From the NCBI RefSeq assembly GCF_037200945.1, contig NZ_JBBCGP010000001.1, positions 3,160,501 to 3,224,500 of the forward strand: a stretch of DNA of 64,000 bases, given 5' to 3'. Of this stretch, positions 1-9,082 are shown piece by piece (within the stretch, counting starts at the first letter, position 1; the number at the start of each line of letters is the position of its first letter). The DNA comes from Methylovirgula sp. (GTDB lineage Bacteria > Pseudomonadota > Alphaproteobacteria > Rhizobiales > Beijerinckiaceae). A model generated the notes under the pieces. The model was not told the origin of the DNA. It saw only the letters and a program-made list of their open reading frames with translations, and ran no database searches. The position numbers and the translations under genes were made by a program.

Positions 1-1146
1 GGTGTCTTCGGCTATCTCGGCTACGACATGGTGCGGCAGATGGAGCAACTTCCACCCGCCAAACCTGACCCGATCGGCGTGCCCGACGCGATCATGCTAC
101 GTCCGACGGTTATGGTTGTCTTCGACAGCGTCACCGACGAGATTTTTGTCGTGACGCCGGTGCGTCCGCTAACCGATCTCGCCACCAAGGTCGCGTATGA
201 ACGCGGCATCGAACGCATTGAGGCGATTGTCGGTGCACTTGAAGCGCCGCTGCCGTCGAGCGCTGCGGATCTGGACGCCGATCTTCAGACCGCGAACCCG
301 ACATCCAATACGTCCGAAGCGCGCTTCCATGAGATGGTCGAGAGCGCGAAAGAATACATTCGCGCTGGCGACATTTTTCAGGTCGTGCTGTCGCAGCGAT
401 TCACGGCACCGTTCACCCTGCCCGCGTTTGCGCTTTATCGGGCGCTGCGGCGCGTCAATCCCGCGCCGTTCCTTTGTTATCTCGACTTCGGCGATTTTCA
501 GATCGTTTGTTCAAGCCCGGAGATTCTCGTGCGTGCCCGCGCTGGAAAGGTCACGATCCGGCCGATCGCCGGTACGCGCTGGCGCGGCAAGACCGCGGCG
601 GAAGACATACGACTCGCTGAAGACCTTCTCGCCGACGAAAAGGAGCGCGCCGAACATCTGATGTTGCTCGATCTCGGCCGCAACGATGTCGGCCGCGTCG
701 CAAAGATCGGCAGCGTTGAAGTCACAGAGCGGTTCGCCATCGAACGCTACAGCCATGTGATGCATATCGTCTCGAATGTCGAAGGCGAACTGGATGCGCA
801 GCACGACGTGATCGATGCGCTCTGCGCGGGCTTTCCAGCCGGCACGGTCTCCGGCGCGCCGAAAGTGCGGGCGATGGAAATCATCGACGAACTCGAAACC
901 GATAAGCGCGGCATTTATGCCGGCTGCATCGGCTATTTCGGCGCGCACGGCGATATGGATACCTGCATCATTCTACGCACTTCAGTGGTGAAAGACGGCC
1001 AGATGCACGTCCAGGCCGGTGCGGGCGTCGTCTACGATTCAGATGCGGCCTACGAGCGGCGCGAGACGATCAACAAAGCGCAGGCTTTGTTCCGCGCCGC
1101 GGAAGAAGCGGTGCGCTTCGCCGCGCGGACGAAGCGCGGGCAGTAA
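1..1146 (+). CDS. trpE: Anthranilate synthase component I (5' end outside window)
   Basis: Converts chorismate to anthranilate, using ammonia supplied by TrpG; first committed step of tryptophan synthesis, cytosolic. The frame is open from base 1 with no start, so about 120 N-terminal residues of a roughly 500-residue family lie upstream. The visible 381 residues are the chorismate-binding domain: RYSHVMHIVSNVEGEL, FPAGTVSGAPKVRAMEI and GAGVVYDSDAAYERRE are hallmark blocks. It is a separate subunit, not the TrpE-TrpG fusion found in some rhizobia, since trpG is a distinct gene at 2380. The related family PabB is less likely given the trpG, trpD and trpC genes downstream. Confidence 0.95.
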   Translation, partial: GVFGYLGYDMVRQMEQLPPAKPDPIGVPDAIMLRPTVMVVFDSVTDEIFVVTPVRPLTDLATKVAYERGIERIEAIVGALEAPLPSSAADLDADLQTANPTSNTSEARFHEMVESAKEYIRAGDIFQVVLSQRFTAPFTLPAFALYRALRRVNPAPFLCYLDFGDFQIVCSSPEILVRARAGKVTIRPIAGTRWRGKTAAEDIRLAEDLLADEKERAEHLMLLDLGRNDVGRVAKIGSVEVTERFAIERYSHVMHIVSNVEGELDAQHDVIDALCAGFPAGTVSGAPKVRAMEIIDELETDKRGIYAGCIGYFGAHGDMDTCIILRTSVVKDGQMHVQAGAGVVYDSDAAYERRETINKAQALFRAAEEAVRFAARTKRGQ

Positions 1147-1204
1147 GCCCCTGCTCGCGTCATGCGCGGGCTGACCCGAGCATCCAGACACGAAACGTTG
1201 ATGG

Positions 1205-1227
1205 ATGGCCGGATCAAGTCCGGCCAT
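1205..1227. repeat. REP-like palindrome (GGCCGGA type), copy 1
   Basis: A perfect 9-bp inverted repeat, ATGGCCGGA / TCCGGCCAT, around a 5-base loop, lies in the 190-bp gap between trpE and the aldo/keto reductase. It is preceded by a GCGGGCTGACCCGAGCATCC-like stretch. On the minus strand it reads as MAGLDPAIH, a spurious peptide familiar from this repeat family in Alphaproteobacteria. A second copy is at 13762. It has no poly-T tail, so it is a repeat rather than a clear terminator. Confidence 0.75.
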
Positions 1228-1336
1228 GACGAGAGCCGACCGCCGCATGTTCGATCTTGCGCATTTTCGCCATAGTGCCTCGAAACTTCGGCCTGACGTC
1301 CGATATTAGGCAGGGGCTTTCAGCAAAGGATCGGCC

Positions 1337-2341
1337 ATGTCTCAGCTTGAAACCATCAATATTCCGGGCACCGGCCTGCAGCCGACGCGGATCGCGCTCG
1401 GCACCTGGGCCATCGGCGGCTCGATGTGGGGCGGCAGCGACGATGCCGATTCAATCCGCACCATTCAAAGCGCGATCGATCGCGGCATCAATATCGTCGA
1501 TACCGCGCCCGTCTATGGCTTCGGCCATTCCGAGGAGATCGTCGGCCGCGCCCTGGTCGAAGGCGGCCGCCGGCATAAGACGATCATTGCGACGAAAGTC
1601 GCGCTCGAATGGAAGGACGGCAAAATTTTCCGCAACGCCAGCAACGCCCGGATCGAGAAAGAGATCGAGGATTCGCTGCGCCGTCTCCAGACCGATGTGA
1701 TCGACATCTATCAGGTCCATTGGCCGGATGACGCAACGCCGATCGCCGAGACGGCAGAGACCCTGGGCAAGCTGTTCAAGGCCGGAAAAATCCGCGCCAT
1801 CGGCGTCAGCAATTTCGACGTTGCGCAGATGGAAGCCTTCCGCGCCGTCGCGCCGCTCCACACGATCCAGCCGCCGCATAATCTCTTCGAGCGTGGCGCG
1901 GAAAAGGACGTGCTGCCCTATGCCGCCAAAAACGACATCGCGACGCTGGCTTATGGCCCGCTCTGCCGTGGCCTGCTCGCCGGCAAGATGAACGCCGACA
2001 CGACCTTCACCGGCGACGATCTGCGCCGCAACGACCCCAAATTCCGGCCGCCGCGTTTCGCGCAATATCTCGCCGCCGTGACGGCACTCGAGGCCTTCGC
2101 CAGAAACAATTATGGCAAGACGGTCCTCGATCTCGCCATTCGCTGGGTTCTGGACCGTCAGCCGCTGAGCATTGCGCTCTGGGGCGCGCGCAAACTAGGC
2201 CAGCTCGACCCGATTTCGCGCGTCTCGGACTGGAAGCTCGACGCCGGGGCGTTGATCGCGATCGACAAGATTCTCACCGACAACATCAAGGATCCGGTCG
2301 GGCCGGAATTCATGGCGCCGCCGGTCCGCAAGGCGGCCTGA
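1337..2341 (+). CDS. Aldo/keto reductase
   Basis: NAD(P)H-dependent carbonyl reductase of the aldo/keto reductase superfamily, predicted (alpha/beta)8 barrel, 334 residues, cytosolic. The catalytic tetrad is visible: Asp55 and Tyr60 in NIVDTAPVYG, Lys87 in ATKVALEW and His128 in YQVHWPD. The N-terminal TGLQPTRIALGTWAIGG is the usual first strand and loop. The ATG at 1337 fits the family start. It sits between trpE and trpG on the same strand, but nothing in the sequence links it to tryptophan synthesis, and the substrate cannot be told. Confidence 0.9.
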   Translation: MSQLETINIPGTGLQPTRIALGTWAIGGSMWGGSDDADSIRTIQSAIDRGINIVDTAPVYGFGHSEEIVGRALVEGGRRHKTIIATKVALEWKDGKIFRNASNARIEKEIEDSLRRLQTDVIDIYQVHWPDDATPIAETAETLGKLFKAGKIRAIGVSNFDVAQMEAFRAVAPLHTIQPPHNLFERGAEKDVLPYAAKNDIATLAYGPLCRGLLAGKMNADTTFTGDDLRRNDPKFRPPRFAQYLAAVTALEAFARNNYGKTVLDLAIRWVLDRQPLSIALWGARKLGQLDPISRVSDWKLDAGALIAIDKILTDNIKDPVGPEFMAPPVRKAA

Positions 2342-2379
2342 GTCTTGACCTGCCAGGCCGCCCGGCTCAAAAGGTTGCC

Positions 2380-2979
2380 ATGCCCAACGTCACCCTGATC
2401 GACAATTACGACAGCTTCACCTTCAATCTGGTGCATTACCTCGGCGAATTGGGCGCCGAGGTCGAAGTGCATCGCAACGACAAGGTGAGCGTCGCGGAGG
2501 TCATCGCCGCGCGGCCGGACGCCATCGTGATCTCACCCGGCCCCTGCACGCCGCATGAGGCCGGCATCTGCCTCGATCTCATCCGCGAAGCCAGCGCCGA
2601 TATCCCGATCTTCGGCGTCTGCCTCGGCCATCAGGCGATCGGCGAAGTCTTCGGCGGCGACGTCGTGCGTGCGCCAGTGCCGGTGCACGGCAAGATGTCG
2701 GAGATCAGCCATCGCGCCGAGACGATCTTTCGCGGCATCAACGGGCCGTTCCGTGCGACGCGCTATCATTCGCTCGTCGTCAAACGCGAGACGTTTCCCG
2801 AAGAACTGAACGTCACCGCCGAGACCGACGGCCTTGTCATGGCGCTCTCGCACAAATCGCGGCCAGTCCACGGCGTGCAATTTCATCCCGAAAGTATCGA
2901 GTCCGAACACGGGCACCGCATCCTGGCGAATTTTCTCGAACTCGCGCAGGAATGGAACAAGACACACAGAGGCGCCTGA
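2380..2979 (+). CDS. trpG: Anthranilate synthase component II (glutamine amidotransferase)
   Basis: Class I glutamine amidotransferase that releases ammonia from glutamine and passes it to TrpE. 199 residues, normal for the family. The triad is visible: nucleophile Cys81 in GVCLGHQAIG and His169/Glu171 in GVQFHPESIESEHG. The start LIDNYDSFTFNLVHYLGELG is typical of TrpG/PabA. It may serve both anthranilate and aminodeoxychorismate synthases, as PabA and TrpG often overlap, but the trp context favours TrpG. It lies 38 bp after the aldo/keto reductase. Confidence 0.94.
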   Translation: MPNVTLIDNYDSFTFNLVHYLGELGAEVEVHRNDKVSVAEVIAARPDAIVISPGPCTPHEAGICLDLIREASADIPIFGVCLGHQAIGEVFGGDVVRAPVPVHGKMSEISHRAETIFRGINGPFRATRYHSLVVKRETFPEELNVTAETDGLVMALSHKSRPVHGVQFHPESIESEHGHRILANFLELAQEWNKTHRGA

Positions 2980-3035
2980 CTGGCCCCTGAAATGCTACGC
3001 TGAGTTTTTTCCTCGCGTCGCATAGGGCTTTCTGC

Positions 3036-4427
3036 TTGGACGAACCGATCGAATTTCTGCGTGCCAGCGAAGCGGCTCCGGCCGAGCTTTTCGGCCATCC
3101 GAAAGGCCTGTCTTTTCTCTTCGCGACGGAAATGTGGGAGCGCTTTTCCTATTACGGAATGCGCGCGCTCCTCGTTCTCTACATGACGAAATATCTGCTG
3201 CTGCCCGGCCATGCGGAGCATGTCGCGGGGCTAGCCGCCGTCCGTCACGGATTGGAATTTGTGTTCGGCCCGCTCGCGTTGCAGCCACTCGCCTCTCAGA
3301 TCTACGGCTTCTACACCGCGCTCGTCTATTTCACGCCGATCCTCGGCGGCCTCCTGGCCGACCGTCTACTCGGCCAGCGTCGCACCGTGATCGTCGGCGC
3401 GGCTTTAATGGCGATCGGCCATTTCATGATGGCCGTCGAACATCTCTTTCTCTTTGCATTGCTGGCGCTGATCCTGGGCTCGGGCGCATTCAAGCCGAAT
3501 ATCTCGACGCAGGTCGGCGGCCTTTATCCGCCGGGGGATGCGCGGCGCGACCGGGCGTTCTCGATTTTCTACGTCGGCATCAATATCGGCGCGTTCTTCT
3601 CGCCGCTCGTTTGCGGCACATTGGGCGAGGAAGCGGGATGGCATTACGGCTTCGCCGCCGCCGGCGTCGGCATGGTGATCGGCCTTGGCATTTATCTTTA
3701 CGGCCTACGTGACCTGCCGCCGGATGGGAGAACCGCAACCCTATCCCAGCCGAAACGAACGCTGATACCTAACGAAAAACGCGGGCTACTCGCTCTGGCC
3801 GTGCTTTTCGTGCCGACGACGCTGTTCTGGGCTGTCTACGAACAGCAGGGCAACACGATCACCCTCTGGGCCGACGCCGATACCGACCGCGCAGTCTCGC
3901 TATTCGGCTGGCATGGGCAAATCCCGACGACATGGTTTTTGTCGATCAATCCTTTCCTGATCTTCGTCTTCACGCCGCTCCTTGTCGCGCTCTGGCAGCG
4001 CCAATCGTTGAAAGGTCGCGAACCCTCGACGATCATGAAAATGGGGTTCGGCTGCTTTGGCGCAGCTTTGGCCTATGCGATCCTGGCGCTGGCGGCCTGG
4101 TACTCGGGTGCGGGCAAGGCGAGCTGGCTCTGGCTCATCGGCTATTTCACAATCCTGACATTGGGCGAGCTTTATCTGTCGCCAATCGGTCTGTCCCTGG
4201 TGACGAAGTTGGCGCCCACACGGATGCTTTCACTCGTCATGGGCTGTTGGTTGGCGACGAGCTTCACCGGCAATTTTCTCGCTGGCTGGCTCGGAAGCTT
4301 CTGGAGCCGCATGGGCCGGGTTGAATTTTTTCTGACTACAGCCGCCATCGCAGCCTTCGCCGGACTTGTCATCGCCGTCTGCAGCCGCGCACTCGTCAAC
4401 ATCACGAGCGAGCGAGGCGCCGTCTAA
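3036..4427 (+). CDS. POT/PTR family proton-coupled peptide transporter
   Basis: Inner-membrane symporter of the major facilitator superfamily, importing di- and tripeptides with protons. 463 residues with about 12-14 hydrophobic segments. The N-terminal ATEMWERFSYYGMR is the ExxERFxYYG proton-coupling motif of POT transporters, and FKPNISTQVGGLYPPGDARR is a PTR2 block. The C-terminal half has LTLGELYLSPIGLSLVTKLAP, another family hallmark. The start chosen is TTG at 3036, the first start codon ahead of the conserved region; no strong ribosome site is visible. It interrupts the trpG-trpD order. Confidence 0.92.
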   Translation: MDEPIEFLRASEAAPAELFGHPKGLSFLFATEMWERFSYYGMRALLVLYMTKYLLLPGHAEHVAGLAAVRHGLEFVFGPLALQPLASQIYGFYTALVYFTPILGGLLADRLLGQRRTVIVGAALMAIGHFMMAVEHLFLFALLALILGSGAFKPNISTQVGGLYPPGDARRDRAFSIFYVGINIGAFFSPLVCGTLGEEAGWHYGFAAAGVGMVIGLGIYLYGLRDLPPDGRTATLSQPKRTLIPNEKRGLLALAVLFVPTTLFWAVYEQQGNTITLWADADTDRAVSLFGWHGQIPTTWFLSINPFLIFVFTPLLVALWQRQSLKGREPSTIMKMGFGCFGAALAYAILALAAWYSGAGKASWLWLIGYFTILTLGELYLSPIGLSLVTKLAPTRMLSLVMGCWLATSFTGNFLAGWLGSFWSRMGRVEFFLTTAAIAAFAGLVIAVCSRALVNITSERGAV

Positions 4428-4466
4428 GATCTTGCGCTTACGCGTCTGCCAGAGCAATGAGACACC

Positions 4467-5495
4467 ATGGACGCCTTCAAGCCCCTCCTCGCGAAGATCG
4501 CCACCGGCGCGAGCCTCAGCCGCGCCGACGCAGAACACGCCTTCAATCTCCTGCTTGGCGGCACGGTGACCGCGGCACAGACCGGCGCCTTTCTGATGGC
4601 GTTGCGGGTGCGCGGTGAGACGGTCGAGGAAATTACCGGCGCGGTCGCGGCCATGCGGGCCAAAATGCTGCCCGTGGCGGCACCGCCGAATGCGGTCGAT
4701 ATCGTCGGCACGGGCGGAGATGGCCACGGCACCTATAATGTCTCGACGTTAACCGCGTTGATCGTCGCCGCCTGCGGCGTGCCCGTCGCCAAACATGGCA
4801 ATCGCGCCGCCTCGTCGAAATCGGGATCGAGCGACGTTTTGACAGCGCTTGGCGTCAAGATCGGCCTGTCGCCGGACGAAGTTGCCTATTGTCTCGACGA
4901 GGCCGGCATCGGCTTCATGACAGCACCCGTCCATCATGCCGCCATGCGCAATGTCGGACAGATCCGCACGGAGCTCGGAACCCGCACCCTGTTCAACCTG
5001 CTCGGTCCGCTTTCCAATCCGGCGCGGGTCCGGCGGCAATTGCTGGGGGTTTTTGCAAAAGAATGGTTGGAGCCTCTGGCGGAGGTGCTGCGCAATCTCG
5101 GTTCAGAGCGCGTCTGGCTGGTCCATGGCGCGGACGGGCTCGACGAGGTGACGACCACCGGCCCGACCTATGTCACGGCGCTCGAAAATGGCGTGATCCG
5201 CTCCTTCGTCATCACGCCAGAGGAGGCCGGGCTCCAACCGGCAAACCTGGCCGATCTCAAAGGGGGTGATGCCGCGCATAATGCGGCGGCCCTCAATGCC
5301 GTCCTGCACGGCGCGCGCAATCCCTATCGCGATATCGCGGTCCTGAACGCCGCGGCGACACTGATCGTCGCGGAAAAGGCCGAGACGCTGCGCGAAGGTG
5401 TCGCCACCGCTGCCGCCGCTCTCGATGCGGGTCGTGCCGCCGAAGTGCTCGCACGGCTGATCAAAGCGTCGCATGGCGGTGCTAAAGGGATTTGA
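4467..5495 (+). CDS. trpD: Anthranilate phosphoribosyltransferase
   Basis: Transfers the phosphoribosyl group of PRPP to anthranilate, second step of the tryptophan branch, cytosolic homodimer. 342 residues, normal length. The PRPP site IVGTGGDGHGTYNVSTL, followed by KHGNRAASSKSGSSD, is the diagnostic glycine-rich motif, and the helical N-terminal domain is intact. It is 77 bp upstream of trpC, consistent with a trpDC-moaC-moeA transcription unit. Confidence 0.97.
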   Translation: MDAFKPLLAKIATGASLSRADAEHAFNLLLGGTVTAAQTGAFLMALRVRGETVEEITGAVAAMRAKMLPVAAPPNAVDIVGTGGDGHGTYNVSTLTALIVAACGVPVAKHGNRAASSKSGSSDVLTALGVKIGLSPDEVAYCLDEAGIGFMTAPVHHAAMRNVGQIRTELGTRTLFNLLGPLSNPARVRRQLLGVFAKEWLEPLAEVLRNLGSERVWLVHGADGLDEVTTTGPTYVTALENGVIRSFVITPEEAGLQPANLADLKGGDAAHNAAALNAVLHGARNPYRDIAVLNAAATLIVAEKAETLREGVATAAAALDAGRAAEVLARLIKASHGGAKGI

Positions 5496-5572
5496 TATCC
5501 AGCAACGTCTGCCATTTTGCCTTCGCTCCGCTTCGTGGCAGAGTGATTTTGCGGGGGCTGTAGAGGGTACCC

Positions 5573-6403
5573 ATGGCCGATATTCTGAAGCAGATCGAAG
5601 CCTATAAGCGCAAAGAGATTGCGGAAGCCAAATTGCGCATGCCGCTTTCGACGTTGGAACGCCGGATCGAAAATCACGATCCGCCGCGCGGCTTCGCTCA
5701 TGCGATCGAAACGAGACTCACTGAGGGCCGCTTTGCCTTGATCGCGGAGATCAAAAAGGCCAGCCCCTCAAAGGGCCTCATCCGCGATGATTTCGATCCG
5801 CCGGCGCTCGCCAAGGCTTATGAAAAAGGTGGCGCCGCCTGTCTTTCGGTCCTTACCGACACGCCGTCATTTCAAGGCAAGCTCGATTATCTCGAAGCGG
5901 CGCGGAAGGCCGTCCGCCTGCCGGCGTTGCGCAAGGATTTTCTCTTCGATCCTTACCAGGTGTACGAAGCCCGCGCTTATGGCGCCGATTGTATTCTGAT
6001 CATCATGGCGAGCGTCACCGACGAGGAAGCCAAGAAGATCAACAAGACTGCGCACGATCTGCGGCTCGACGTGCTGGTCGAAGTGCATGACGAGGCCGAA
6101 CTTCATCGCGCGCTCGAACTCGAGACGCGGCTGATCGGCATCAACAACCGCGATCTGCGGACGTTCGAAACAAAACTCGAGACCTGCGAACGCCTCGCGT
6201 CAAAAATCCCCGCCGATAAGATCGTCGTCGCGGAAAGCGGAATCGCGACGCATGACGATTGCCTGCGTTTGCACAAATCCGGCATCGATACGTTCCTCGT
6301 CGGCGAGAGCCTGATGCGCCAGCACGATGTCGCCGCCGCGGCGCATCTTCTGTTGTGCGGCGATGAGAGCGAGCGACATGCCGTGCGCAAAGCGCACGGC
6401 TGA
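5573..6403 (+). CDS. trpC: Indole-3-glycerol phosphate synthase
   Basis: Closes the ring of carboxyphenylamino-deoxyribulose phosphate to indole-3-glycerol phosphate. A single-function TIM barrel of 276 residues, not fused to TrpF. Hallmarks: IAEIKKASPSKGLI (catalytic Lys on strand 1), LPALRKDFLFDPYQVYEA (strand 3), LVEVHDEAEL, IGINNRDLRTFE and VVAESGIATHDD (phosphate-binding end). The stop codon TGA overlaps the ATG of moaC by one base, suggesting translational coupling. Confidence 0.97.
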   Translation: MADILKQIEAYKRKEIAEAKLRMPLSTLERRIENHDPPRGFAHAIETRLTEGRFALIAEIKKASPSKGLIRDDFDPPALAKAYEKGGAACLSVLTDTPSFQGKLDYLEAARKAVRLPALRKDFLFDPYQVYEARAYGADCILIIMASVTDEEAKKINKTAHDLRLDVLVEVHDEAELHRALELETRLIGINNRDLRTFETKLETCERLASKIPADKIVVAESGIATHDDCLRLHKSGIDTFLVGESLMRQHDVAAAAHLLLCGDESERHAVRKAHG

Positions 6404-6882
6404 TGGCGAAGCTCACCCATCTGGCCGAGGCCGGCCAGGCGTATATGGTCGATGTGTCCGAAAAGCCTGCGACTGACCGCATCGCCCGCGCCGAGGGCCA
6501 TGTGGCGATGCGCAAAGAGACGCTCGATCTCGCTCTCGCAGGCAATTCCAAAAAGGGTGATGTCTTCGCTGCGGCGCGGATCGCCGGCATCATGGCAGCG
6601 AAGAAAACCGCCGACCTCATCCCGCTCTGTCATCCGCTCGCGTTGACCAAGGTGATAGTCGATATTGAGCCCGACGCCGCCCTGCCCGGCCTGCGCGTCG
6701 CCGCAGAAGCGAAAGTGAGCGGCCAGACCGGGGTCGAAATGGAGGCGCTGACGGCCGTGTCCGTCGCCTGCCTTACGATCTACGACATGCTCAAGGCCGC
6801 AGACCGTACGATGCACATCGAAGGCATCACGCTCGTCGAAAAATCAGGCGGCCGGTCTGGCCTATTCCGGCGCGGCGATTGA
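6403..6882 (+). CDS. moaC: Cyclic pyranopterin monophosphate synthase
   Basis: Forms cyclic pyranopterin monophosphate in molybdenum cofactor synthesis, acting after the radical SAM enzyme MoaA, which is not in this window. 159 residues, usual length. Conserved blocks: HVAMRKETLDLAL, DLIPLCHPLALTKV (CHPL active-site loop) and GQTGVEMEALTAVSVACLT. It starts inside the trpC stop codon, and moeA follows with almost no gap, so the three are probably cotranscribed. Confidence 0.97.
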   Translation: MAKLTHLAEAGQAYMVDVSEKPATDRIARAEGHVAMRKETLDLALAGNSKKGDVFAAARIAGIMAAKKTADLIPLCHPLALTKVIVDIEPDAALPGLRVAAEAKVSGQTGVEMEALTAVSVACLTIYDMLKAADRTMHIEGITLVEKSGGRSGLFRRGD

Positions 6883-6887
6883 ACGAC

Positions 6888-8132
6888 ATGGATGCACAAA
6901 AACTTCTTCCCGTCGCCGAAGCACGGGCGCGCGTCCTTGCGGGCGCTGGCCCGCGGGGAAATGAGCGCGTGCCGCTTGCTAAAGCACTGGGGCGCACTTT
7001 GAGCGAGCCGCTCTACGCGCAGCGCACGCAACCGCCGTTTCGCGCCTCGGCGATGGACGGTTTTGCTCTCAAGGCAGCGGATTTGGAATCGCTGCCTGCG
7101 ACCCTGAAGCTGATCGGCGAAAGCGCCGCTGGCCACGGCTTTACTGAAACGCTGAAGCGCGGCGAGGCCGTTCGCATCTTCACCGGCGCGCCGGTGCCGG
7201 AAGGCGCCGATGCCGTGCTGATGCAGGAAGACGCGACGCTCGACGGCGATACAGTCACGGCGAGCCGAACCGTTGTCGAAGGCCGGCATATCCGTGAGAT
7301 CGGCATCGACTTCGCCGATGGCGAGGTGCTGCTTCCCGCCGGCACGCGGCTTGGCCCGATCGACATCGCGCTCGCGGCGGCGGGCGGCCATTCCAAGGTC
7401 GCTGTCGCACGGAAACCCCGCGTGGCAATCCTGGCGACCGGCGACGAACTCGTGCAGCCCGGAGAGGCGACGAGCGCCGATCAAATTGTTGCGTCGAATT
7501 CCTTCGCCATCGCCGCTTTCGTCCGACAGGCGGGGGGCGAGCCGATCGACCTTGGCATCGCCAGCGACGATTTCGCCGCGCTCGAAACGGCCGTCCTCGC
7601 TGCACGCCAGGCTGAAGCCGATGTTCTCGTGACGCTTGGGGGGGCTTCGGTCGGCAAGCATGATCTCGTCCAGTCAGCCCTCACCAACGAAGGCATGGAA
7701 CTGGTCTTCTGGCGCATCGCGATGCGGCCAGGCAAACCGCTGATTCACGGGCGGCTTCCCGGTCCCTTGGGCGACATGCTGATCCTCGGGCTGCCAGGTA
7801 ATCCGGCCTCGTCGATCGTCTGCGCCCTGCTCTTTCTCATCCCCTTGCTGCGCGCGTTGAATGGCGATCCGCGCGCGGCGGACGATCCGTCCGAACCCGC
7901 AATTCTTGGCGCGCCGATGCAGCCAAACGGCCCGCGCGAAGATTATCTGCGCGCCAAGCTGAGTCGTGACACGAATGGCCTGCTTCTCGCCACGCCGCAT
8001 GATGTGCAGGATTCCTCGCTTTTAAGCGTTTTCGCGCAATCCCAATGCCTGCTGGTACGACCACCTCACGCACCGGTCGCGGCGGCTGGCGACGCATGCC
8101 GAGTCATCAAGCTGTCGCCGGCTCTGCTCTAA
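6888..8132 (+). CDS. moeA: Molybdopterin molybdenumtransferase
   Basis: Inserts molybdenum into adenylylated molybdopterin, last step of cofactor synthesis. 414 residues from ATG 6888; a TTG at 6879 overlapping the moaC stop is an alternative start. Motifs: PPFRASAMDGFAL, RIFTGAPVPEGADAVLMQED, the MoaB-like core VAILATGDELVQPGE with TLGGASVGKHDLV, then RPGKPLIHG and LGLPGNPASSIV. All domains are present. It is the last gene of the trpDC-moaC-moeA group. Related genomes often have lexA next; it is absent here. Confidence 0.95.
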   Translation: MDAQKLLPVAEARARVLAGAGPRGNERVPLAKALGRTLSEPLYAQRTQPPFRASAMDGFALKAADLESLPATLKLIGESAAGHGFTETLKRGEAVRIFTGAPVPEGADAVLMQEDATLDGDTVTASRTVVEGRHIREIGIDFADGEVLLPAGTRLGPIDIALAAAGGHSKVAVARKPRVAILATGDELVQPGEATSADQIVASNSFAIAAFVRQAGGEPIDLGIASDDFAALETAVLAARQAEADVLVTLGGASVGKHDLVQSALTNEGMELVFWRIAMRPGKPLIHGRLPGPLGDMLILGLPGNPASSIVCALLFLIPLLRALNGDPRAADDPSEPAILGAPMQPNGPREDYLRAKLSRDTNGLLLATPHDVQDSSLLSVFAQSQCLLVRPPHAPVAAAGDACRVIKLSPALL

Positions 8133-8232
8133 AACCTGCCCGGCCGGTCAGATTGACAGGTCCAAAAGCCCGCTTAAGCTCTTTTAAAAGCTGGCTTGAC
8201 CGAATCCGCGACCAGAACTGGGGAGAATGACC

Positions 8233-8532
8233 ATGGGCCATATCATCTGGATTATCGTCATCGGCTTCGTCGCCGGCATGCTGGCGCGGTGGTTTTCGTC
8301 AGCGCCGAACACGCCAGGCGGCTTCATTTTTACCGTTGTGCTTGGCATCGCAGGCGCGTTTCTGGCGACTTTCATCGGCCAGTCCGTCGGCTGGTATCGG
8401 ATTGATCAAGGCGCCGGTTTGATTGGCGCAACGATTGGCGCTGTGGTCATTTTGCTGATCTGGCGTTTGGTCGCCAGCAGACTGGGCGGCGACGCCGGAC
8501 CGGCGGCACCGGGCCCACGCCGCTGGCTCTAA
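8233..8532 (+). CDS. GlsB/YeaQ/YmgE-family small membrane protein
   Basis: Small inner-membrane protein of the family once called transglycosylase-associated, linked to stress responses in other bacteria; its molecular role is unsettled. 99 residues from ATG 8233, chosen because GGGGAGA lies at a proper distance; ATG 8227 is too close. Three hydrophobic segments: IIWIIVIGFVAGMLARW, the glycine-rich FIFTVVLGIAGAFLATFIG, and LIGATIGAVVILLIWRLV. The tail is Gly/Ala/Pro-rich. Confidence 0.85.
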   Translation: MGHIIWIIVIGFVAGMLARWFSSAPNTPGGFIFTVVLGIAGAFLATFIGQSVGWYRIDQGAGLIGATIGAVVILLIWRLVASRLGGDAGPAAPGPRRWL

Positions 8533-8634
8533 GCCATCTAAAGCTGGTGGATCGTCTCTCGAACTACCGCTGAGGCGCGGACATTGCTTGCCGAATCTGC
8601 TGAAATGCAGGTTCGGATAGCAGGAGACGACGCG

Positions 8635-9078
8635 ATGCGGTTTCTGGGTTTGGTGATCGTTGCGGCAGTTGCGCTGCTATCTAGCCCAATCCAAGCCGCC
8701 GGCCTTCTCGATCGATCGGCCAATCGCCTGCCCGATGTCGTCGAGCAGGATAACGGCGGCAATCTGCTGAACCGCATCGAATTCGTCGAGCATCACCGCA
8801 ACGATAATGTTTATCGCCTGCCGCTCGAATGTTTCTCGTCTTGTACGCTGCTGCTTGGCATTTCAGGCGCCTGCGTCACCCAGGGCTCGGTGCTTTATTT
8901 CCACGGCGCGACAATCGACGGGAAACTCGCTCCCGCCTATCTCAACAATTACGCTGCGAGCTATTATCCGGCCAACGTGAAACGCTGGGTCGCGGCCCAC
9001 CACGCGCTGCAAAAGGTCAGCTTCACGCGAATGACCTGGCAGCAGGCCGCTGCCATTGGTGTGAAGGTCTGTCCGTAA
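8635..9078 (+). CDS. Exported protein of unknown function
   Basis: I do not recognise a family. 147 residues from ATG 8635, preceded by CAGGAG at about 8 bases; a longer frame from TTG 8584 lacks a ribosome site. Residues 1-21, MRFLGLVIVAAVALLSSPIQA, are a Sec signal peptide with an AxA-like cleavage site. The mature part has four Cys (two in FSSCTLLLGISGACVTQG), compatible with a periplasmic disulfide protein. It ends 4 bp before the converging glpX gene. Confidence 0.7.
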   Translation: MRFLGLVIVAAVALLSSPIQAAGLLDRSANRLPDVVEQDNGGNLLNRIEFVEHHRNDNVYRLPLECFSSCTLLLGISGACVTQGSVLYFHGATIDGKLAPAYLNNYAASYYPANVKRWVAAHHALQKVSFTRMTWQQAAAIGVKVCP

Positions 9079-9082
9079 CGCT

